From contig USQD01000052.1 in assembly GCA_900556795.1 (NCBI GenBank), positions 1-10,455 on the forward strand: a DNA stretch of 10,455 nucleotides, in the 5' to 3' direction. The position numbers and the translations under genes are program-made. The DNA is from an uncultured Prevotella sp. GTDB taxonomy: Bacteria; Bacteroidota; Bacteroidia; Bacteroidales; Bacteroidaceae. The notes under the pieces were generated by a model. It was not told the origin of the DNA. It did no database searches and saw nothing but the letters and a program-made list of their open reading frames with translations. Shown here piece by piece: positions 1 to 6,361 of the stretch (positions are counted from its first letter, which is position 1; the number at the start of each line of letters is the position of its first letter).

Positions 1-1
1 T

Positions 2-520
2 GGTCCTGACGATCTTTGGGATTTTCATTTGCATAGAACTTACCGCCATAGCACAGGCATTAGACATAGCAGATATACCTACTGGATGGATCAGCGAGAT
101 TTCACTGCAAAAAGAGTTCCGTTAGAAAACATCGCTTTAGGAGGGAAATGGGACATTTCCAAAGAAGCACTTGATAGAAGAATCTATTTTTATGAAGTTG
201 ATGAAGGTACTGAAATAACAAAAACCATATCTTGTGACTTCGAAAAGATGAATTCCAATAAATTCAACGGTGACATCAAATTAAATGTAGGTCTTTCAAA
301 GAATGTTAACGGCTCTGGAAGTATTGGAGGCGAAACCTCTTCGTCCAATACGACAAAGGAAACTAAAACCATTACAATTAAGCACTCACAAAAAAGTGAT
401 GAGTTAGGTGATGCCATTATAAACTTTTATGACCCCCTTATCGTAGAAAAGACAGGTTCTGAATACAAGATGAAAGTGTATAGCACTGGCTCTGTTTCAT
501 TTGGAATATCCGTTTACTAA
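2..520 (+). CDS. Hypothetical protein, C-terminal part (gene enters from the left edge)
   Basis: The reading frame is open from the first bases of the window to TAA at 518-520, giving at least 172 residues, so the true start lies outside. A TTG at 29 could be taken as a start, but coding continues upstream of it (GPDDLWDFHL), so I treat the gene as 5'-truncated by the window. I do not recognise the family. The visible part begins with a His/Arg/Tyr-rich stretch and continues with a polar region containing a Gly/Ser/Asn/Thr-rich linker (about 298-360). It ends in alternating hydrophobic and polar residues (VYSTGSVSFGISVY) that suggest beta strands. No membrane segment is visible in this part. 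The lipoprotein gene at 530 follows after 9 bases, so the two are probably co-transcribed. A secreted or surface partner of that lipoprotein is conceivable but is only inference. Confidence 0.7.
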   Translation, partial: GPDDLWDFHLHRTYRHSTGIRHSRYTYWMDQRDFTAKRVPLENIALGGKWDISKEALDRRIYFYEVDEGTEITKTISCDFEKMNSNKFNGDIKLNVGLSKNVNGSGSIGGETSSSNTTKETKTITIKHSQKSDELGDAIINFYDPLIVEKTGSEYKMKVYSTGSVSFGISVY

Positions 521-529
521 CATGAGACT

Positions 530-880
530 ATGGCAAAAATAAGATTTATACTAATTGCACTATGTTCTGTACTTCTCTTTTCATGTTCAAAAGATGAAGT
601 TGACTTAGATGATGTCACTAATGTCGTTAATTTCAAAGTCACAAGTGACAGCCCCAACCAACCGTTCGAAATAAGCGCTACGGATGGATACCATTTTAAG
701 ACAAGTGGCAATTGGGAAAAAACGATTACTACCAAGAACTACTTTGCCAGTTTAATCATAGAATGCGATAATCCCAATACTTTACTAAAAGGACAAATCT
801 ATGTAAATGGCATTCTTGTAAGAAAAAAAGAAGGCAACCAATATATTCATATTGGTTTACGCCTTAAAGGAAAAGAATAA
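530..880 (+). CDS. Small predicted surface lipoprotein of unknown function
   Basis: The 116-residue product starts with a short basic, hydrophobic signal (MAKIRFILIALCSVLLFSC). It ends in a lipobox-like LFSC, with Cys19 as the predicted lipidated residue. The residues directly after the Cys are SKDE. This fits the K-(D/E)2 type of lipoprotein export signal described in Bacteroidota, which sends lipoproteins to the outer face of the outer membrane. The mature part is about 97 residues, rich in Asn, Thr and Lys, with probable beta strands, and I recognise no domain. ATG at 530 is chosen because the signal peptide begins there. An ATG at 522 lies in another frame and gives no comparable product. 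The gene sits 9 bases after the preceding stop and is probably in the same operon. Function unknown. Confidence 0.78.
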   Translation: MAKIRFILIALCSVLLFSCSKDEVDLDDVTNVVNFKVTSDSPNQPFEISATDGYHFKTSGNWEKTITTKNYFASLIIECDNPNTLLKGQIYVNGILVRKKEGNQYIHIGLRLKGKE

Positions 881-887
881 CTAAAGA

Positions 888-921
888 GGTCTTCGTGTGA
901 CCTTTAGGTCATATGAAGACC
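888..921. terminator. Long perfect hairpin, possible terminator
   Basis: The arm GGTCTTCGTGTGACC (888-902) pairs with GGTCATATGAAGACC (907-921) around the loop TTTA: 15 pairs, two of them wobble pairs if read as plus-strand RNA. It lies 8 bases after the stop of the lipoprotein gene, which suits a terminator. No T tract follows on the plus strand. On the minus strand the stem is followed by the moderately T-rich TCTTTAGTTATTCTTTT, so it may instead stop transcription arriving from the transposase side. An end structure of the IS remnant is another possibility. Confidence 0.5.
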
Positions 922-1115
922 GAGTTGTACGGAACAATGGTGTGTATGTATGGGGATTAACCTCGTTTTTCCTTAGTATTCACATCTCCAACGCAAGAAA
1001 TTCAAGCAGCTTAACGATGTCAAAGTTGGCTATAAAAATAAACACCGGCTAGTAAACTACGCCGAAAACGTTCTTTGAAACGCTGATTTTGTCACGTATG
1101 GGTACAACAAGGGCT

Positions 1116-1143
1116 GTCCGCCAAGAAATCAGTTTTGACGGAC
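1116..1143. repeat. Hairpin just downstream of the transposase stop
   Basis: GTCCGCCAA (1116-1124) pairs with TTGACGGAC (1135-1143), nine pairs with a 10-base loop; the one non-Watson-Crick position is a G.T wobble when read on the minus strand. It lies 14 bases beyond the transposase stop (1158-1160) in the direction of transposase transcription. IS91-family elements have subterminal palindromes at the origin end, so this may be part of that end. A weak terminator is the other option. Confidence 0.4.
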
Positions 1144-1157
1144 TATATGTTTGTATG

Positions 1158-2236
1158 CTAGTTTGCAGAACGTGATGGGTCGCTAGACTGAGGCGGTGCC
1201 CTTGGCGGCTCTATGACGTCAATGACCACACGTTTGCACTTGCAATGCGGACAAACGCCAATCTCCCAACCCTTCTCCTCACATATGAGCAGGTAGGATT
1301 TCTTCTTCCTGTCCTTGGGCACAGGAGTGCCCCCGAGCTCGACCAGAACCTTACGCACCTTGTCTCTGTTGGATGGCGAAAGCAGTCCATAGTGCCGGAT
1401 GCGCACAAAGGCAGGCGGCAGGACATGGAGCGATAAGAGATGCAGGAAATCCACGGCGTGCATCCTCATCAGTTTATGCACAGCCCCATGCCGGTAGTCC
1501 TTCCAGTCGTAGGTGACCATGCCAGCTTCTGCACCATATTCAACAATGCGAGAGTTACTGATGGCAACACGATAGGCATAACGGCCAATGTATTCCAGCA
1601 CTTGGTTGACACTTTTGGCTGGTGGACGGCTATATACAACCCAAGCCTTCTCAAAGCATTGCTTGCGAACAACTTGTGGAATGACAACCTCCTCTTGACT
1701 CAAACCAGACGTGAGCATGGACATGAACTTGGCCCAGAACATCTTGCTCAGCGCTTGCACTGGAAAAAGGAAATCCCTGGCATCCTTGGAGCATCCCTTC
1801 AGATGATGCCACACACCATTTTCATCCACACCGCCACCTGTTACGATGCAGTGGATGTGCGGATGGTAGAAGAGGTTGGAGCCCCATGTATGGAGTATGC
1901 TCGTCATTCCCCCTTACAGCCCATGGCCCTCATAGAACTTCCGCAAGGTGTTCCATGCGGCACGGAACATGCAGGAGTAGAACAGCCTTTGATGCAACAT
2001 GGCTATCGGATGCAGGCTGTCAGGAATGGTGAAGACCACGTGGAAGTACTTCACGCCAGGCATCACCTCTTCCTTGCGCATCTCTATCCACACCTAGCGT
2101 TCCTTGTTCTGGCACTTGGGACAATGACGGTCTCTGCAGCTGTTGTAGCTGACATGGATGTCGCCACACTCGGGGCAGACCTCCACATGCCACCCAATGC
2201 CCTTGTGCGGCAGACGGACATCGCAGAGAAGGACTT
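1158..2236 (-). pseudogene. IS91-family (HUH/Y2) transposase, N-truncated with two in-frame stops
   Basis: Read on the minus strand in one frame, this is about 360 codons of an IS91-type rolling-circle transposase. The N-terminal part has the zinc-binding region (CPECGD, then SYNSCRDRHCPKCQ). The middle has KYFHVVFTIPDSLHP. The catalytic part, from ATG 1905-1907, has HPHIH (the HUH metal-binding histidines, at 1851-1865) and YIGRY (the two-tyrosine motif, about 1578-1592). Near the C-terminus lies CPHCKCK. Two stops interrupt the frame: TAG at 2094-2096, directly after CQNKER, and TAA at 1914-1916, just before GGMTSILHTWG. Both can be explained by C-to-T changes in Gln codons. About 35-50 N-terminal residues usual in the family are absent. 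The intact 249-residue tail holds HUH and both tyrosines but lacks the zinc region, so activity is unlikely. Confidence 0.87.
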
Positions 2237-2925
2237 GAAGTAGAAGAACTACATCCATTAGATGACGAAATAGTAGTAGAAATCGGCAAGGATAAGGCTA
2301 TGACCTAGGATATTGGGGCAGAGCCAATGATTTGGCTTACGACAGCATCATGTCACATGGTGGCAGTGCAGCAGATTACTTTGCTCTCGGAAATCCCATA
2401 GCCACGTACAATGATTATGTCATCAAAAACTATCCTAAAAAAGGTCTTCTCTCCGTGACAACATACCACGGCAAGAAATTTATCTACAGCGAGCCTATCG
2501 TGGAGAAAAAATGGCAATTGGAAGAAGGCGGCACTACCATCCTGGGCTACAACTGTCGGAAGGCTTCTTGTACCTTCAGACAACGCAGCTGGAATGTATG
2601 GTATGCAGAAGACATCCCTATTTCAGAAGGTCCATGGAAACTAGACGGTTTACCTGGAATGATACTCAAAGCCGTGGACACAAAAAACCAATTTTCTTTT
2701 GAATGCATAGGAATCAAAGAAAACGTGAACAAGCCCATGAGCGCCAAGCTTTCCAAAAGAGTCAAGACAACACCTGTCTATATAGAAAGACTGGAAAAGC
2801 TCCACTCATCCAACTACGAGGCATATCTAAAACTGATAGGTTCACCTTATGCTTCTTATCCGAAAATGTCAAAAAAGACAGCTTGCCTGCTGGAATATTA
2901 TGAGAAGAAGAATACTAAGAAATAA
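2237..2925 (+). pseudogene. GLPGLI-family protein, 5'-truncated and frameshifted
   Basis: The family signature is WKLDGLPGMI (about 2632-2661), preceded by VWYAEDIP; this is the motif that names the GLPGLI family of secreted Bacteroidota proteins of unknown function. The main frame runs from after TAA 2293-2295 to TAA 2923-2925. The homology starts earlier: in another frame, 2237-2305 reads VEELHPLDDEIVVEIGKDKAMT and then hits TAG at 2306-2308. Adding one base at about 2307/2308 rejoins the frames as KAMTYGYWGRANDLAYDSIM, so a one-base deletion is the simplest explanation. No signal peptide remains. The 5' end is lost at the junction with the IS91 remnant, so no normal start exists; TTG at 2332 is only an internal codon. 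The 3' end overlaps the receptor gene by 26 bases, a sign of former coupling. Confidence 0.78.
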
Positions 2926-4667
2926 ATACATTATCATCATATACTTGATGCTCAGCAGCATCAACGTAAATGCTCAGGAGCTTAGGGGTGTGGTGAAAGA
3001 CAGCATCACCCATAAGCCCCTGGACTATGCGTCTGTAGTGGTATATGGCGAGCAGCATCGCCCCATCACTTTCCAACACACCAACCAAGACGGCAAATTC
3101 TCCATCACCCTGCCAGAAGGGAAAAAGGCTACAACCCTCTTACCTGTATAATCACTCCACAGGCAAGAAATACAACAAAACGGTATATACCAACATCCTA
3201 GGGAAGCCTGCCATAGAGGAAGAAACGGAGGCAAACAGCTACCGCAACGAGGCAAACCTGGAATTGCAGTACAAACTGAACTCCAGCAAGAACTACATCT
3301 GCAACACCTTCCGTTCCTCATTCCACTGGAACCACTCGGGGGCAGAAACACTGCTCGGCGGAAATGCAGTGAAACAATATGTACGTCCACACAAGACATT
3401 CGTTGGGGATGATTTGAATTTCTTGCATAACATCAATAAGCACAGCAGCTACAAATTCCAGGTAAGCAGTTCGTACACCTACCTGCCAAGCCTGCTGCAA
3501 CTGCTCGACAATCAAACACAGCACTTGAACGTTACCATCTCCAAGCTAAATGCCAGCACCACCTTCCGACACAAGTTGTGGGGCATGAAAATAGCCTATG
3601 ATGCCCAGCTCAACTACAAGAAAGAAGAAGGAAAGCTGAATTTCACGACCAGTGAATACATGCAAGAGACACAAGCCCTGCTGACCCCAAGCATCAGTTA
3701 TTCGAACGCCAGCGGACTGTCGCTCTCAGCCTCAGCAAGCATGAACCTTTCCAGATATGACCTGACCCATGATGGACGAACCCGATTCCACATCATGCCT
3801 AGTGCCGGTGTTCAATATCAACTCAATGCCACCAGCGACATCCAGGCAGGCTATCGCCTATCTTACTCCGTGATGCCATTCCATACCATCACCTCGCTCC
3901 CCTATTATGCCAGCTATTCTTCACAAATCGGTGGCAATGGGAAATGGAACGACCTAGCCACACACGTGGGTTATGCCAGCTTCAAATATGGAGACCCTGT
4001 GATAGGCTTGTTCTTCAACATGAATGGCAATTACTCCAAGACGTTGCACCAAAAGCTGTACGACAGTTGGCTGACAAACGATGTATATCACGCCCAACTA
4101 AGCGATGTGGAGGGCACATACACCACCAAGACGCTAACAGGCAACATCAGCAAAGCCTTTGGCATGGGTAAAATGAGCATAGACATGGGAGGAGATGCTA
4201 TGTGGATAGACTATAGCATCTTGCAGCAAAGGGAGAAAGTGGCCTACCAAAACAGGTTCTTCATGGGATACTTCAAGCTGTCAGTAATGCCCAGCACATT
4301 CTTTGCCATCGAGGAGAAAAGCACATTACGCTACTCCAAGCAAGTGAACAAACAGGATGAATCACTCAATGGGGAAAGCCTGCGCACCGACCAACACGAC
4401 CTGCGCCTGCTGCTGATGCCAGGATGCTGGGAGATAGAATGGACTAACAGCCTCTATCACAGCACCGACCATCATGTAGATAATGCCTACTTCTCAGATG
4501 CCAGCATCACCTACAGCAAGAAGAGATACGAAATAAGCCTGCGAGTAAGTAACCTGTTCGGCACAAAGAAGTATGAATATCACCAGCTCTCTGATAGCTA
4601 CATGTATTATGCAGTAAACTATCTGCGCCCACGAAAAATCCTGATCAACATCGCTTTCAATCTGTAA
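2900..4667 (+). pseudogene. TonB-type outer-membrane receptor, internal deletion and frameshift
   Basis: The first frame (ATG 2900 to TAA 3149-3151) gives a signal peptide with a basic start and hydrophobic core ending in NVNA|Q. It then gives about 55 residues of a carboxypeptidase-regulatory-like domain (LRGVVKD..PLDYASVVVYG..NQDGKFSITLPEG), typical of the N-terminus of Bacteroidota TonB-dependent receptors. A second frame then takes over from about 3135 to TAA 4665-4667. It holds about 510 residues of alternating barrel strands and a receptor-like C-terminus (LRPRKILINIAFNL). The rest of the regulatory domain, the whole plug and probably the first strands are missing. With only about 590 codons against roughly 800-900 usual, an internal deletion that also changed the frame is the best reading. 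The lower part could still be made as a fragment, but without a signal peptide. The intact form probably worked with the GLPGLI protein upstream. Confidence 0.75.
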
Positions 4668-4736
4668 AAGATAGCAGGGATACTCGGCAAAATGCACGCA
4701 ATATCAGATTCTTTGCACAAAAAGTGGCTGATAATT

Positions 4737-4766
4737 TTTGTATTTCAAGCTATTTTTGTAACTTTG
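4737..4766 (+). promoter_or_regulatory. Bacteroidota-type promoter for the AICAR formyltransferase gene
   Basis: TAACTTTG at 4759-4766 matches the Bacteroidota -7 consensus TAnnTTTG exactly. TTTG at 4737-4740 fits the -33 element, with an 18-base spacer, slightly short of the usual 19-21. Transcription would start near 4772-4775, leaving an AT-rich leader of about 25 bases before ATG 4798. The match is good, but no start site can be measured here. Confidence 0.65.
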
Positions 4767-4797
4767 CAGCAAATTCTAAATACATTTCTTAATTAAG

Positions 4798-5982
4798 ATG
4801 AAAGAATTAGCACTTAAGTACGGATGCAATCCGAATCAGAAGCCTTCTCGCATCTATATGGATGACGGAAGGGAACTGCCTATCGAAGTTATCAACGGCC
4901 GACCAGGCTACATCAACTTCCTGGATGCTTTCAACTCTTGGCAATTGGTCAAGGAACTGAAGGCTGCAACAGGAATGCCTGCTGCCGCTAGTTTCAAACA
5001 CGTTTCTCCTGCCGGTGCAGCCATCGGCTTGCCACTGAGCGACACATTGAAGAAGATTTACTTCTGCGATGACGTAGATTTCGAACTTTCTCCTTTGGCT
5101 TGCGCTTATGTCCGTGCTCGTGGTGCAGACCGCATGTGCTCTTACGGTGACTTTGTTGCCCTGAGCGATGTTTGTGATGAGGCTACTGCCCTCCTCATCA
5201 AGCGTGAAGTAAGTGACGGAGTTATTGCTCCAGGCTATACTCCTGAGGCTATCAAGGTGTTGAAGGAGAAGCGCAAGGGTACCTACTGCGTCATCCAGAT
5301 TGATCCTGACTACGTGCCAGCTCCTATCGAGCACAAGCAGGTGTTTGGTGTTACCTTTGAGCAGGGACGCAACGAGGTGAAGCTCGACGATCCAGCTCTC
5401 TTCGAGGATATCCCTACCAAGAACAAGACTTTCACCGACGAGGCTAAGCGCGACCTGATTATCTCGCTCATCACCTTGAAGTATACTCAGAGTAACTCTG
5501 TATGCTACGTGAAGGACGGTCAGGCTATCGGCATCGGTGCCGGTCAGCAGAGCCGTATCCACTGTACCCGCCTTGCTGGTTCAAAGGCAGACGAGTGGTG
5601 GTTGCGCCAGTGTCCTAAGGTAATGAACCTGCCTTTCAAGGAGAAGATTCGCCGTGCAGACCGTGATAACACCATCAATGTCTACATCTCTGATGAGTGG
5701 GAAGACGTATTGCAGGATGGCGTTTGGGAGCAGTTCTTCACAGAGAAGCCTGAGCCATTGACCCGCGAGGAGAAGAAGGCTTGGATTGCACTGAACAAGG
5801 GTGTAAGCGTTGGTAGCGATGCTTTCTTCCCATTCGGTGACAACATCGAACGTGCTCACAAGAGTGGTGTTGAATACATAGCAGAAGCAGGCGGTAGCAT
5901 CCGTGACGATAATGTTATCGATACTTGCGACAAGTACGGCATTGCTATGGCGTTCACTCACGTTCGCCTCTTCCATCATTAA
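4798..5982 (+). CDS. Stand-alone AICAR formyltransferase (phosphoribosylaminoimidazolecarboxamide formyltransferase)
   Basis: This cytosolic enzyme transfers a formyl group from 10-formyl-tetrahydrofolate to AICAR, giving FAICAR, the step before IMP in purine synthesis. The 394 residues cover only the transformylase part of PurH. KYGCNPNQ (7-14) corresponds to the family's RYGxNPHQ. SFKHVSPAG (65-73) contains the catalytic Lys67-His68 pair. LKYTQSNSVCYVKDG and IGIGAGQQSR (about 227-253) match the folate/AICAR site, and the end has AFFPFGD, GGSIRDDNVID and GIAMAFTHVRLFHH. The N-terminal IMP cyclohydrolase domain of the bifunctional (about 510-residue) enzyme is absent, so ring closure must be done by another protein. 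Length fits the short stand-alone form, about 390 residues. ATG 4798 directly follows the leader of a good promoter. I leave the symbol blank because purH normally means the bifunctional gene. Confidence 0.92.
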   Translation: MKELALKYGCNPNQKPSRIYMDDGRELPIEVINGRPGYINFLDAFNSWQLVKELKAATGMPAAASFKHVSPAGAAIGLPLSDTLKKIYFCDDVDFELSPLACAYVRARGADRMCSYGDFVALSDVCDEATALLIKREVSDGVIAPGYTPEAIKVLKEKRKGTYCVIQIDPDYVPAPIEHKQVFGVTFEQGRNEVKLDDPALFEDIPTKNKTFTDEAKRDLIISLITLKYTQSNSVCYVKDGQAIGIGAGQQSRIHCTRLAGSKADEWWLRQCPKVMNLPFKEKIRRADRDNTINVYISDEWEDVLQDGVWEQFFTEKPEPLTREEKKAWIALNKGVSVGSDAFFPFGDNIERAHKSGVEYIAEAGGSIRDDNVIDTCDKYGIAMAFTHVRLFHH

Positions 5983-6003
5983 TTTATATAATATAAAAGG
6001 TAT

Positions 6004-6204
6004 ATGAGCGATATTGACGATATTATCATGGGCGGTATGGTCTTCAAAGGTGGAGGCGGTCCCAAGAAGGACGACGACGACAAGGTGAAGACCAAGGCCA
6101 AGAAAAAGAAGTATATTACGGGTGCTCACGGCAGCGGCTCTGCCCGTCAGAAGGCAAAGTATCGCCAACAGAGAGCCAACCGTAAATCGCAGAAGAAGAA
6201 ATAA
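6004..6204 (+). CDS. Small Lys-rich protein of unknown function
   Basis: The 66-residue product has three parts: an acidic start with a hydrophobic patch (MSDIDDIIMGGMVF), a Gly run followed by a DDDDK stretch, and a strongly basic tail (KAKKKKYITGAHGSGSARQKAKYRQQRANRKSQKKK region, about 31-66). There is no signal peptide or membrane segment. Such a tail suggests binding to RNA, ribosome or DNA, but I recognise no family. It starts 21 bases after the AICAR formyltransferase stop and is followed by a strong terminator, so the two are probably in one transcript. The opposite strand of this stretch can also be read as an ORF, but the spacing, the ATG and the terminator favour this one. Confidence 0.68.
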   Translation: MSDIDDIIMGGMVFKGGGGPKKDDDDKVKTKAKKKKYITGAHGSGSARQKAKYRQQRANRKSQKKK

Positions 6205-6215
6205 TCTCTAGCTCT

Positions 6216-6249
6216 ATCTTTGTCTTTCTGTAAACACAGATACAAAGAT
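6216..6249. repeat. Imperfect hairpin downstream of the small basic gene
   Basis: ATCTTTGT (6216-6223) pairs with ACAAAGAT (6242-6249), and TCTGT (6227-6231) pairs inside it with ACAGA (6236-6240) around the loop AAAC, leaving a small internal loop. It starts 11 bases after the stop codon. It is AT-rich and weaker than the terminator at 6284-6330, so it may be a 3'-end stabilising structure or nothing. Confidence 0.35.
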
Positions 6250-6279
6250 TGATAAAGAGATTGATAAAAGATTGATAAA
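6247..6279. repeat. Three direct copies of GATTGATAAA
   Basis: GATTGATAAA occurs at 6247-6256, 6259-6268 and 6270-6279, spaced 12 and 11 bases, directly before the strong terminator. On the minus strand the last copy supplies part of the T-rich tail of that terminator. No known site matches; slippage in a non-coding gap is the simple explanation. Confidence 0.6.
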
Positions 6280-6283
6280 AACA

Positions 6284-6338
6284 TTCGCCCGTGGGGTGCT
6301 GGGAGTTTTCCCTGGCAGCCCACGGGCGAAGTTTTTTT
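6284..6338. terminator. Strong bidirectional intrinsic terminator
   Basis: TTCGCCCGTGGG (6284-6295) pairs perfectly with CCCACGGGCGAA (6319-6330). After one mismatch, seven further pairs (TGCTGGG with CCCTGGCA, two of them wobbles, approximate alignment) extend the stem. A run of seven T follows on the plus strand (6332-6338). On the minus strand the stem is followed by TGTTTTTATC. It therefore ends the plus-strand AICAR formyltransferase unit and, from the other side, the M23 peptidase gene ending at 6362. Confidence 0.9.
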
Positions 6339-6361
6339 ATTCTAGTTCAGTTACTAGTACT

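Larger units (their letters stand above)
881..1157. other. Non-coding stretch between lipoprotein gene and transposase remnant
   Basis: This 277-base stretch has no convincing ORF on either strand. It contains the 888-921 hairpin, a second hairpin at 1116-1143 and no visible promoter. Part of it is probably the 3' non-coding end of the IS91-type element, because such elements carry an origin end downstream of the transposase. The exact outer boundary cannot be seen: IS91 elements have no terminal inverted repeats and make no target duplication. GAAC at 932-935 has the form of an IS91-type target tetranucleotide, but a 4-base match means little. Confidence 0.4.
1116..2236 (-). mobile_element. 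IS91-family insertion sequence remnant (boundaries approximate)
   Basis: The transposase homology fills 1158 to about 2236, and the hairpin at 1116-1143 may belong to the left end. The right limit is set by where transposase-like protein stops making sense on the minus strand (about 2225-2240) and GLPGLI-like protein begins on the plus strand (about 2228-2243). The transposase N-terminus and the end upstream of it are missing, so this is a truncated copy that cannot move by itself. The deletion may have removed both this IS end and the beginning of the adjacent gene. Confidence 0.65.

Noticed and set aside
29..31. TTG as the start of the first gene
   Set aside because: The frame is open to the left edge of the window and no ribosome binding site precedes TTG, so the gene most likely begins outside.
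1440..2243. Long plus-strand open frame of 267 codons
   Set aside because: It lies opposite the IS91 transposase, whose minus-strand frame carries recognisable HUH, tyrosine and zinc motifs. The plus-strand product resembles nothing and is a by-product of the antisense frame.
2020..2289. Minus-strand open frame of 89 codons taken as the transposase N-terminus
   Set aside because: It is in the wrong frame. The zinc-finger protein (CPECGD, HCPKCQ) lies in the same frame as the catalytic part, interrupted by stops, so this frame is a shadow.
881..2331. A possible new defence or mobile system around the transposase
   Set aside because: Apart from the dead transposase there is no accompanying gene, such as a nuclease, methylase, reverse transcriptase or toxin-antitoxin pair, on either strand.
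2332..2334. TTG as the start of an intact GLPGLI gene
   Set aside because: GLPGLI-like protein continues upstream in two frames, and no signal peptide follows this TTG, although these proteins are exported.
4807..6168. Minus-strand open frames opposite the AICAR formyltransferase and the small basic gene
   Set aside because: The plus strand encodes a clear enzyme with promoter and terminator in the right places; the minus-strand frames look like no known protein.
6247..6279. CRISPR-like or iteron-like array
   Set aside because: Three 10-base copies with spacers of 1-2 bases are too short and too few for either; simple slippage is enough.
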